From Ampelomyces quisqualis (lineage: Eukaryota > Ascomycota > Dothideomycetes > Pleosporales > Phaeosphaeriaceae): a DNA stretch of 64,000 nucleotides. Location: positions 1,488,001-1,552,000 of the forward strand of contig JAGTXZ010000011.1 of assembly GCA_018398575.1 (NCBI GenBank). The letters are read 5' to 3'. A program made the position numbers and the translations under genes. The notes beneath the pieces are model-generated. The model was not told the DNA's origin. It searched no databases and worked only from the letters and a program-made list of their open reading frames with translations. Positions within the stretch are counted from its first letter, which is position 1, and each line of letters begins with the position of its first letter. This document shows, piece by piece, positions 13,401-24,300 of the stretch.

Positions 13401-13819
13401 TCTAAGAGGGTCTATATAAAGCTAGAAGTCTCTAGAGTTACTTAGGCTGTAAGCCTTGCAACTTGTTTCTGCAGATTTCTTACTAGTAATACTAAGTCTA
13501 GATCTGCGCTTATATAGAACTTTTCTTTTTTATTGTTAGATAGTCTAGCTGCTAAGGAGTTATATACTTCCTGCTAGGCAGGCGTTTTCTTAAGGCTGTT
13601 TAATAGCAATTGTTTCTTAATCTGTTATTTCTCTAGGTCTAGAAAGTTATTAATAATTATTTAATTAAACTTGTCCTTAATAACTAACTTAGAGACGCTG
13701 TTACGTCTTATTTAGATAGCTTGTACTATTATATCCTGTACTGTTATAGGGATAGTTACTTGTTCTATGCTAGAGGTTACTAATAGCCCTTTAGCCTAGT
13801 TAGGTTTAACAAATTTAAT

Positions 13820-14060
13820 TGTAAGGAGTAGACCCTAAGAGTAGATGCTAGGCAATAAAGACTTAAATTTGTGTCCTATCCTAATTGCTACCTAAAGAGT
13901 TTTTATAGTCTAGAGGATTTTAGTGTTCTAAGCTAGAACGTTTTTAGTGTTCTAGTGTAGAACGTTTCTTGTGTTCTAGTCTGAAACGTTTTTGGTGTTT
14001 CAGTTTAGAAGGCTAAGGTTTTTCTGTAACTAAGGACTAACCGGGCAGCAGCCTATTACA
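13820..14060 (-). repeat. 5' LTR of Gypsy-A copy 2
   Basis: It is 241 bp, TGTAAGG..TATTACA, the partner of 5963-6203 and followed directly by the AAGAC target duplication at 14061-14065. Confidence 0.92.
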
Positions 14061-14065
14061 AAGAC

Positions 14066-15390
14066 TAGGTGGAATTTAACCTATAATATGTGCAAGCGCG
14101 CCTACTCTTTCGCTACTTATATTAACAAGTAGCTAGAGCAAGAGATTATACTTAATTAGGCTCTGTAAGGTAGTAGCAGTAATTTACAAAACAATAACAT
14201 AGTTATAGACTTTAAGAACCTTAAAAGGCTTTGGCTAGCACCTACTAAGTAGTTATACCTTAGGGCAATAACACGCATACTAGCAAACTTTAAAACAGCT
14301 ACTAATAGGATTAGTAAAAGTAACACACCTTAGGCCCTATATATCTAGTTAATATATAATAGACTTTTTAACTTTTTAGATTAAATAACAACTAAGCTAT
14401 CTTATAAGGAGAATAAGACTAGCTATTATAAGAAGTAGCTAGCAATAGTAAAGGTAGTAGTAGAGAAAGGTAAGAAGAAGTTATTAAAGTATTATTTACG
14501 CACAGATAAGAAATAGAGATATCTTTACAACGTTACAACTATCCTTAATCTATTCTAAAAGCTTACTATATATAAGGTAAAGACTATATTTATTATATAG
14601 GTTTATTACAGCGTACTGCTAATAATACCTAGAGAGATATATAGGAACTAGACTTTAAACGTATATACTAGCGTTAGTTTCTAAACTATATTAATTAATA
14701 CAAGAATAACTCTGCAGTAATAAACAGAGACTACACTCTAGTTTGTCTTTTGCAACTACAGCGTTTACCTAAACACTAGTAGTTTAGAAGGCTTCTCTTC
14801 TAAAGAATATAGTCTAGTAGGTTAAGTGCTAATCTCTCTTATAAAACTAACATAAGTATTAGACTACTTTATGTAGAAGCTCTCTACTACCTTAGCACTT
14901 CTCTAACTAGTAAAGAAGATTATAAGAATTTATTAAATATACTTGTCTAGTAGTAGGCTAACGCAGAAACGTACTTACGCCTAGCCTAGGTTACTAAAGA
15001 CGTACTAGCTGTATAGCTTGCAGAAGTTAGAGTTAAGCGCTTGTTTAATACTGCAAGAGACGTCCTAGAAGACTAATAGCATAGGCTTAGAGCAGAAACA
15101 ATTTAGAAGATTATAGTTGTAAAATATACAATTACTAAAGAAGACGTATAACTAAACTATTCTACACTACAATTACTAACTATAGAATCCTAATAAAGCG
15201 CTAAGAGTGTCTAGGATCTACTTAAGCTTCTAGGTCTTATTAATTTTACTAGTCTAACTAGCTTACAAATCTAACGTTTTAAGAATTAGACAAGTAATAA
15301 GGAGTAGAAGAGTAATAGAAAAAGTAACATTAGGGAATATGCAACCCTATTGTATAGTGCACTACTCTAGACTCCTTAGTATAAGTAGCA
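14066..15390 (+). pseudogene. hAT transposase, C-terminal half (RIP-degraded)
   Basis: This continues the hAT gene after Gypsy-A copy 2. Removing the retrotransposon and one AAGAC joins the frame as DVKTRWNLTYNM, a conserved hAT segment. Downstream, LYNRLFNFLD is readable near 14,350-14,375, LLKYYLRTDKK near 14,480 and YLYNVTTILN near 14,520-14,550. The hATC dimerisation signature RLFNTARDVLED lies at about 15,030-15,070, followed by ETI-stop-KIIVVKYT. All breaks are TAA/TAG. The coding trace fades after about 15,390. The terminal inverted repeats and 8-bp target duplication of the element were not located. Confidence 0.85.
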
Positions 15391-15869
15391 CCTATAGAAG
15401 AAGAGATTAAGGCCTTCTTGTTTCTTAGACTAGTAAGTGTAATAAAAAAATGTAATAAAGAGCAGCTCTTAACTAGCTAAAACAAGCAAAGTAAAAACTG
15501 TAATAAACAACTATAATAGGCAGGTTATAAAGCTAATTAAACAACTGTAATTTTAAACTATAGTGCCTAAACCTAGTTCTTGCAATAACCTTATTTTAGG
15601 ATACACGCTAAAATACTCCTATTTCTTTTACCCTACTTTACTTCTAAGTAACATACTTGTTACAAGCGTTAGATTAGAGGCGCTGCATAAGTATAACTCT
15701 ATAGCAGGTACCCTAACCTAACTAACAACCTAACCTTAACCTCCTAAGCTATATACCCTAACCTAAACTCTACCCTAGCCCCTGTATAACCTAAACTCTA
15801 CCCTACCTCTCTTAGGTTATACTCTAACCTAACTACTACCTATAGAAGAGTACCCTAAACCTATTTACT
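15391..15869. other. AT-rich stretch without a gene; CCTAA-rich patch
   Basis: I see no coding frame here. From about 15,705 to 15,850 the sequence is crowded with CCTAA and CCCTAA words in irregular spacing. It may be the end of the hAT element or the lost 5' part of Gypsy-B. Confidence 0.4.
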
Positions 15870-18800
15870 AGCGTAGCTAAAAGAGAGAGCTATAGCTCTA
15901 TATAGGCTGCTCTATAACCTCTTACTAAAGGAGCTTAGTATACTGCGCGACTACTTAGCAACAGCGTAAAGCCTAGGCTAGATCTAAGAAAGTATAAGCC
16001 TAGCAGGGGCACCTATTCTGTTTATGCCTAAAAAGAATAGAATGTTACGCCTTTGCATAGACTATTAAGGCCTTAACTAAGTTACTAAGAAGAATAAATT
16101 AGCTCTGCCCTTAATTAGAAAGACCCTTAACTAGCTCTGTAGATTAGTAAAGTTTACTAAGCTTAATCTTAAGAACGCGTATTACTGCATTAGAATCTAG
16201 TAAGGTAACAAGTAGAAGACAGCGTTTTGTACGCAATACAGCTACTTTAAATACATAGTTATGTCTTTTAAGCTAACTAACGCGCCTGCTACGTTTTAGG
16301 AGTATATTAACAGAGCCTTAGCCTTGTATTTAGATATCTTTTGCGTTGTCTATCTTAATAATATCTTAATCTTTTCTTAAAAAGAAAAGGATTATTAGGA
16401 ACAAGTAAGAAAAATACTTGCTAAGCTAAAAGAATACAGTCTTTTTGTTAACTTAAAGAAGTGTACCTTTACTACCAACTAAGTTAAGTTTCTAGGGTTT
16501 ATTATGCGCCTTAATAGCGTTACAATAGATCTAGAACAGGTTTGCGTAGTTATTAATTAGCCTACGCTAACGTCCTTTAAGGATGTTTAAGTCTTTCTAG
16601 GCTTTGCAAACTTCTATTAACGCTTTATATAGAGTTTCTCTGTTATTATTAGCTCTATTACTAATCTTCTAAAGAGATTAGTTTAAGAGAAGAAGTCTAG
16701 TCCTTTTAACTAGCCTAACGTAGTAGAGAAGGCAAAGCGCTAGCTTTGTAACAGGTTTGCAACTGCGCTAGTCTTACAGCACTATAACTATACGCTCCTA
16801 TCTAAGCTAAAAACTAATACCTCTATCTAGAGAGTAGTAGGCATCTTTTCCTAACTCTATACAGATAGGAACTAGCACTCTGTAGCCTTCTAGTTAAGAA
16901 AACTCTTGCCTGTAGAAAGGAACTACTACATATACAACCTAGAGCTCCTTACTATTATTATAGTAGTATAGCACTAGCGTTACTATGTTAAGAGGCTAGC
17001 AGTTTAGTTAGAAATATAGACAGACTATAACAACCTACGCAGCTTTATAGGCACGTTAACCCTATCTAGAAGATAGGCTAGCTAAGCTATAAAGCTAGCT
17101 GCTTATAACTTTAAAATTAAGCATTAGTCTAGAAAGATAAATCCTATAGATAGGCCTTTAAGGCAACTTGTAGACAATAGTAACACGCTAGATATTTAAC
17201 TATTAGACATGTTACTAGTACTGTAAAAGAAGTTGCAGCTAGTAGAAACCTAAGCTAAGCTACCTAGTAAGAAGCTAGCGTTAGTAAGAAGCTAGATAAT
17301 AGCTTAATAGTAAGTAGGTACTCTATATCTTAATAAAGATATTTCTATAAGCCTAGCGCATAGCGTTAAGGTAACAGCTACGCGCTACAGCTCTAATTAA
17401 GAGATTTCTAAGAGTAGACTAGTAAGAACCTAAAGGGTTACGCAGTTACAAAGCCTAGCGCACAGCGTTAAGGCAATAGCTAAGAGCTACAGCTCTAATT
17501 AGGAAATCCTTAAGGGCAGACTAGTAATAGCCTAAAGGGTTATACAGTTACAAGCAAGAGCTGCAGCCTTAGAAAGGTTAGCTTATAAGAAACTTTCTAA
17601 GTCCTTTTTTAAAGTCTGTGTACAAGTATAACAGAATAACCTAGAAGTAGTTATAATACGCAGGGATATTAAATTCCTAGCGTCTACCTATTAAGGCGCT
17701 AGTAAACGCCTAAGGCACTAGAATCTTAACACTTTAGGTAGCCTTTAGTTTAAAGACTAATTATATATTCTACTAGAGCTAGTTCTTAGAGCTAAGCTCC
17801 TTAAGCTATATTATAATAATCTACTTACTAGCTATTTTAGGTAAGCTAAAACGCTTAAGCTTGTCGCCTAATACTACTATTAGCCTAGGCTTAAAAAAGA
17901 GCTTAAGGAGTATATTAACTCTTGCTTAGTGTGCTAAGGTATAAAGTTACTTAAGCAGCGCCTTACTAGCGCATTAAACGCGCTTCCCTAACCTTAGAGA
18001 CTATAGTAAGAAATTACAATAGATTTTGTTACAGGTCTACTACCTACTAAGCGCTATAACGTTATATACAATATAATACTTATTATAGTTAATAGGTATA
18101 CTAAAATAGCTAAGTATATCTCTATATAAAAAACAGTTACTACCTTATAGTTAGCAGATCTGTTCTTAGAACACGTTGTACAATTCTTTAGATTGCCTAA
18201 AGGTATTATATTAGATTAAGAAAGTGTCTTTACTTTATAATTTTAGGTAGACTTCTACTTTATAGCAAAGGCAAAACGCTAGCTTAGCACTGCCTTTTAC
18301 TTACAAACAGATAGGCAAATAGAATAGTAAAATTAGACTCTTAAGCAATACCTAAGAGCTTTTATAGGCAATTATTAAGAAGATTAGATACATCTCTTGT
18401 TACTAGCAGAATTTGCATATAACAATGCTAAGCAGGCTATATTAGAAATATCTCTATTCTTTGCCTGCTACAGGTTTTACCTGCGCCTTAACTGCAAGCT
18501 AACAGCGCCTACTAAGGTCTCTAGCGTTAGAAAAAGATTGTAGAAGCTTATGTAAACTTAGGACGCTCTAGCTAATTACTAGTATAAAACTTTACAATAT
18601 TAAGAGCAATATTATAACAAAAGATACAAGCTCTAAGGGTTTAAACCTAGAGATATAATCCTCTTGTTAACAAAGCATCTACACTTGCGCAGCGCTAGCA
18701 GAAAGCTGTTACTGCGCTAGATAGGCCTCTTTCTAGTAGAAGAGCAAATTAGCTTACAAGCTTTTAGGATCTTACTTCTATTGCATATAAGAATCTACCT

Positions 18801-19060
18801 AGTATTCTATACCTCCTTACTCTAGCTATTTATAGCTAGGAAGGGAGAAGAGTTAAACTTACCTAGGCCTGTTAATCTAGACAATAGTAAGAAGCTGTAA
18901 CAATGCTATAAGGTTAAAGCTATATTAGCAAAGAGGCGCAACAGGCGTTTAGTAAATTACCTAGTAAAATAAAAAGGCTGGCTCTTAGAATATAACAAAT
19001 AGGTTAATTAAAAAGATATAGACAAATTACTTATAGAGAAGTATAACTAGAGAGGAGATT
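15870..19060 (+). pseudogene. Gypsy-B pol: RT-RNase H-integrase-chromodomain (RIP-degraded)
   Basis: A second Ty3/gypsy family on the plus strand. The reading opens with LYNLLLKELSILRDYL near 15,910-15,960, the conserved start of chromoviral RT. Then come PILFMPKKNRMLRLCIDY near 16,010-16,065, the active site VYLNNILIFS near 16,347-16,376 (YLDD expected), and FLGFANFY near 16,595. Integrase DDE positions are visible at DFVTGL (about 18,018), ILD (about 18,210) and TDRQIE (about 18,305). A chromodomain ends the frame (KRRNRRLVNYLVK near 18,930, EYNK-stop-VN near 19,000). It keeps a single frame for over 3 kb apart from TAG/TAA stops. No gag and no paired LTRs were found, so it is truncated or split. 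A long A-rich tract at 19,080-19,120 may be the polypurine tract. Confidence 0.87.
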
Positions 19061-19129
19061 AATTATTACAAATTAATATACAGAAAAAACAAAAAAAAAG
19101 AAAAAAAAAAGAAAAAAAGAACTAGGCGC

Positions 19130-20330
19130 CTTAATAGCGCAGCGCTAGCGCCTAAGCAGCGCAGCTAGGTATAAACACTAGCTTACTCTAGAAAGTTCTT
19201 GTTATCTATGTCTTTAGAGATAGAGAACTTGTCTCTATTACTCTTCTTATTCTCTTCTATACCCTTCTACTCCTCTAGGGCAACTTTACCTAGGTTACCT
19301 AGTAGCTTACAAGTTACTAGTGTTATAGTAGTGCGCTGCAAGTGCTTTAGCTTACTCTTAGTAGTAGAGCGCTTAAAGATAGGGTGCCTAAAAGGCTAGA
19401 ACTTAGCTAGGCGTTTTCTAGAAGCCTTAGCCTTAGTCTTAGCCTTGCCCTTGCCCTTTCCTTTAGTAGAAAAAGGCTAGAGAGTAAGGCTCTAAGAAAG
19501 AGAGGTTTTATCTCTCTTCTTCTTCTACTCTTTACGCTTCTTAGAATTAGAGCTCTTGTTAGTATTAGCTCTCTTTAAATTGAGGTTAGAGTTAGACTGC
19601 GCGTTAGCCTTGCTAAGTAGCAGCAGATTAGCCTAGATAACGTTAGAATAATAGCGCAGCAACTATAAGAAAGAAGAAAAATAACTTACCTAGGCCTGTA
19701 GGAGATTAAGAATGCCTTCTACTATAGTAGAGAGGTAGTTAGTTGCCTTAACCTACAAGATTTAGATCTTATTACCCTTAGGCTAATAGCAACCTCTAAA
19801 CTTAACCTTCTTACAAAGGAAAATCTTTACTAAGGTAGTCTACTAGCGCAACGCTGTCTCCTACGCGTTAATATCTAGGTCTACTCTAGCCTTATTAGCA
19901 GCAAAGCGCTACTACTACTAGTATAACGTATTCTAGCTCTTAATAAAACCTAGTAGTACTAGAGTATAAGACTTTTTCTTGTAGGCGCACCTATTGCACT
20001 ACAGGCTGCTAAGGACGTAGTTATATACTATACTATTAATCTTTAGACTTTTAGCATAACGTAGGTAAACTAGCTTAGCTAGCTTAATATTAAAGACACT
20101 ACTATAGTAGGTAACAGGCGTAGCCTAAGCGCTAGGTTAGCAACGTTATAACGCTAGCGTTACACTACTTACAGAGATAGTAGAAGTAGTAGGTAGTATA
20201 GGTATAGTACTTATAGTAATTAATATAAAAGTAATAGAGTTATAATAGCGTAGAGCTAGAAGATAGTGTAGTAGTAATAGTAATAAAATTGTTACTAAGA
20301 AAGTAGAAAGAATTAGGCATACAAAGTTCT
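19130..20330 (-). pseudogene. Possible antisense accessory ORF downstream of Gypsy-B pol
   Basis: Opposite to pol, a minus-strand frame runs with stops only at TAG/TAA. It contains CNRCAYKKKSYTLV (about 19,998-19,957): two intact Cys, then Tyr where a third Cys would sit, spacing C-x2-C-x6-C. A charged segment, FAANKARVDLDINA, follows, then a Lys-rich stretch (GKGKGKAKTKAKASRKR, near 19,440) and an acidic C-terminal part. I do not recognise a named family. Its position, orientation and motif match the Gypsy-A case. Confidence 0.45.
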
Positions 20331-20857
20331 GCTATATTTCTACTATTACTATAGCTACTAGCTACCTCTTAGATTTACCTAGAGTTTTAGCCTTAGTATA
20401 ACAACAGCTCTTATAACAACAACGTTAGGCACGTGCTAATAAGACCTAATATTATATAAATTACTAGAACAGCAATTCTAGAGAAAAAGAAATAATTATA
20501 AGAATGCTATAGCGTAGAGCTATTAGTTGCGCAGTAATGCGCCTGCGCTACTATAACACTACTCTAGCTGTTACACACGTAAAATACGTATAGCTGCCCT
20601 AGCGTCTTAACAGCGCTACACTAGCGCAAACCTAGTGTATTCTAGTTGTAAGAATACGCGTCTAGTTATATCTACAAAAGAATAGTTCTGTACTAAAGCT
20701 GTAGAATAGAAATTAACTTACTTCTATCTATACTACTATTATTATCTTGTAACTTTGCTGCTATACAAATCTCTTACATATTACTACTTGTAGAGTCTAA
20801 TAGAAATACATTATATAAAGTATAAGAAAGGTTATAGATACTTAGGTAGCCTTTGCT
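20331..20857. other. AT-rich DNA without a recognised gene, left flank of Gypsy-C
   Basis: I see no coding frame or paired repeat. It may be the 3' end or LTR of Gypsy-B, into which Gypsy-C inserted at TTGCT (20853-20857). Confidence 0.4.
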
Positions 20858-21315
20858 TGTTATAAACCTCTAATAGAGAACACAAGACGTTATAAATAAA
20901 CAAGAGAACAGGTTGCAAGATTTAGACCTAGTGCAGAGACATAGCACGCTAAGTATGTTACGTAACCTTCTTATTAGTCTTATTTAGTCTTACTGTTTCT
21001 TGTAACAAGAAACTATAAGAATCTACAATAAAGATTAAGAATAATAAGAACTATAAGAAAGACTAAGTATATAGAAACTACAATAAGCCCTTATAGATTA
21101 TTGTGTTTAACTTATATTACAGACGCTTAAGTTAGTTATATTAAGCTATTCTACTATTGTTACTCTTTTTAGAAAGCCTTAGCCTTTACTATCTTAGTAA
21201 CAATACCCTCTGTATCTAAAGCAACTCTGCACCTATCTGCAAAAACTAACCTTAGCTATACCCTTAGTCTATACTAGCATTCTTATTGTTTACTACTAGA
21301 CTAACAGTCTTAACA
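20858..21315 (+). repeat. 5' LTR of Gypsy-C (458 bp)
   Basis: TGTTATAAAC..CTTAACA; aligns end to end with 27179-27636 with scattered transitions typical of RIP. Confidence 0.92.
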
Positions 21316-24300
21316 CTTTAAACACTCTTATAATAAGCAGTAATATTGTAATAGATATACCTAAGCATTCCTAAGTAGGACAACCTAGACTTAAAGTTAA
21401 TAAACTTAATTTCTACTATAGAGACTGCAACAAACTTAAGACCTAGATTCTCTAGTTTAATAGGTACTTCTATGTAGAAGAAGACAAGATTAAGAATAAC
21501 AATAAAGTTATTTTTACTACAACTTACATAAAAGGTAACACTAAAAAATAAGTACTTCTAATTATTTAAAAGTATATAGATAATAATATTACAGACGTAT
21601 ATAATACTAACCTTATAGAAGACTAGCACGCGTTTAAACTACGCTTGCAGTAGATCTTTTTACTTCTTAAGGAATCTGTAATTGCAGAACAAAAAATCTA
21701 AAGTCTAAAACACACCTAATTAACTGCTAACTATACTAATGTTTTTTAATAATATGCTAAACAAATCTAGTAGAACAACACTGCTCTAATGCGTATGTAC
21801 AAATAAGGCCTTAAGGCTACTGTATAAGCTAAACTTATGCGCAGTAGAATATATATTACTACTCTTAAAGAACTTTAGAATAAAGCTATTTGCTTAGATA
21901 ATAAACTCTATAAATTAGCACTTAAAGATAGTTTATACTCTTTGCGTCTACTATAGGAACACAAAGGATTTTGCTTAAACAAAAGATATTAGAGATAAAC
22001 ACAACTAAACAAAGGATAACAGCACTACTACCTAAGATAGAGAACTTACTAACTACGCCTACTAAGAGCCTACTTAGGGTATAGACTTAAAGCTATGCAC
22101 TTAGATAACCTTAACAAAAGCCTAGAATAAAAAAGTTACTTAAAGAAACAACTACAAAAGAATAGGCCTAACAAGAATAAGATTACTTGTTACAACTGTA
22201 ATAAAGTTAGATATTATGCGTAAGACTGTTGCTCTAAGAATAAAGTTATACCCTAGCTTAACGTGTTAACTAACACTTTAAAGAAAGATGTTAAAGAATA
22301 GATTATAATTAAGGATTAAATTATTATCTAAGTAACTAATAGACTACTAATAATAGAATAGACAAAAGACACCTCTACTATATTAACTAATAACTAGGTC
22401 TTAACTAACGCTGTGTTATCTTACAATTAGAAACAGAACTGTAATATTAAACAATTCTAATAGATAGGAATACTCTTACTACAAACATAACAAAACATTT
22501 ATAACTAGTACAACTAAACTAACAAAGTTAACTAAGAATATATAGAATAATATTACTAATCCTTATAAGCCTATTATACTCTCTAGATAAATAAATACTC
22601 TCTAAGCATAGATAGAATTACAGAGAAGGAACAATTGCTACACTTAGGAAACAGAGTCTATAGGACATAGAATTAATAACAGACTACAAAGGTCTATAAT
22701 ACTTAGGAAGACTAAGAACTTATACTAGATAAGCTAGATATACACTTATTACTAGCTAGCCCTAAACTAGTGTGCTAGAATGTAATAGTTAGAGATCTAT
22801 GTTAAGAAGCAGACGCAAACAGACTATATAAGACGTGCTGTAACTTATATACAAAGCAGACATGCTATGCTAACAATAGGTAAGTATTAGTACTAAACCT
22901 TATGCCTATAAAATACTAGAATAGGAAGGTAAACAAATTGCATTAAATTCTGCTTATAGATAGATACCTACAGGATCCTTATAATCTAAAACATAGACTT
23001 CTATTATAGACAGCGTACAATAGCAACTACTACTTAATATATTATAGCAGTAAAATTAACTAATACTTCTCTTAGCAAAAGAAACTTTATAAGTACTAAT
23101 AGTACAGTTACTCTAAAGATACCTGCGCAAAGTACTTATATAATAAACAAAGTATAAGAAGTTTTCTTAACGTATTAGAAGAAGAAAGTATATCTAATAG
23201 AATACTTGTTAACAGCAGCTGTATAAACTACACATAGCAGTTCTGCTTATAACTAGAGTGTAAGAAGCACTATAATAACAAAGAAAATAATAAATACAAG
23301 ATAAATAAGTCTTTTTTAGAGTTAACCTTAGACTCTAAAAAAGAAACTTAGAGCTGCAACGCAATTAACTTAGCTAAGCTTATAAAACTTACAGTAAGAG
23401 TTAATAGAAAAAAGATAAAGGCGCTTCTAGATTTAGAATTGTAAGTAAACTATATTTCAGGCAATGCCTTGTTAAGAGCTAGGCTCTAACCTTGTTAGAA
23501 ATAACAATTATATAAACTTTATATTGCAAATAAAGAACAAATACCTAATAAGTTACTTATTAGATATAAGACTACTACAGAACTTAACATCTAAAGAACT
23601 AAACAGGAAATATACCTAGACGTCTTTAGATTAGCTACCTATAACATTATATTAGAACTCTTATAGTTTAGAAAGAATAGCCTATAGATAGACTAGAAGA
23701 AGAGATCTATCTCTCTAGGGAATTACAACAACATAACAGATTCTAAGCCTATATATTAGCAGCGTTTAATAGTAAATAAGAAGATAATTAATAATATTAC
23801 TTTAACTAAAACGCAGTTAAAGATATAACTAGTTAACTTAGATAATTAAAGAAAAAATACTAATACGTTACAAGTTTTAAAGAAACGTGTAACTTCTAAC
23901 ATACTTAAAGAATACAAAAAGATTAAAAAACTATTCTTAGAAGAAATAGGTTTAGAAGCACTACTTAAGCATTAGGAGTAAGACTACAAAATTGTCCTAG
24001 AAGAAGAGAAAAGGCTAACCTTTAGACTAATCTACAGATTATTAGAAAAAGAGCTAGAAGCGCTCTAAGAGTATATCTAAGTAAACCTAAAGAAAAGTTT
24101 TATTTAAGCATTGGAATTACTAGCTAGATACCTAATTATGTTTGTACTCAAGAAGAACAGCAAACTATAACTATGTATTAACTTTTAGAAACTTAATAAC
24201 ATTACAGTTAAAAATTAATACCTACTACCTAACATTTTAGAACTATAGGATTAACTAGCCTATATAAAGATCCTTACAGTATTAGATTTAAGAGGCGCGT

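Larger units (their letters stand above)
5963..14060 (-). mobile_element. Gypsy-A copy 2: full-length RIP-inactivated chromovirus (8.1 kb)
   Basis: This is a complete Ty3/gypsy element. The two LTRs are both 241 bp (5963-6203 and 13820-14060), flanked by a perfect AAGAC duplication (5958-5962 and 14061-14065). On the minus strand, in order: Gag zinc knuckle near 12,670-12,720 (second Cys now Tyr); RT with YINN for YIDD near 11,345-11,362; a linker with five 99-bp repeats (about 9960-10,455); a GPY/F integrase tail near 8745-8560 starting EDKV; and a chromodomain remnant near 8455-8310 (QYLVK-stop-VGY). The domain order is that of Tf1/chromovirus pol. Frames are broken by TAG/TAA throughout, so no protein is made. 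About 2.1 kb lies between the chromodomain and the 3' LTR. Confidence 0.93.
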
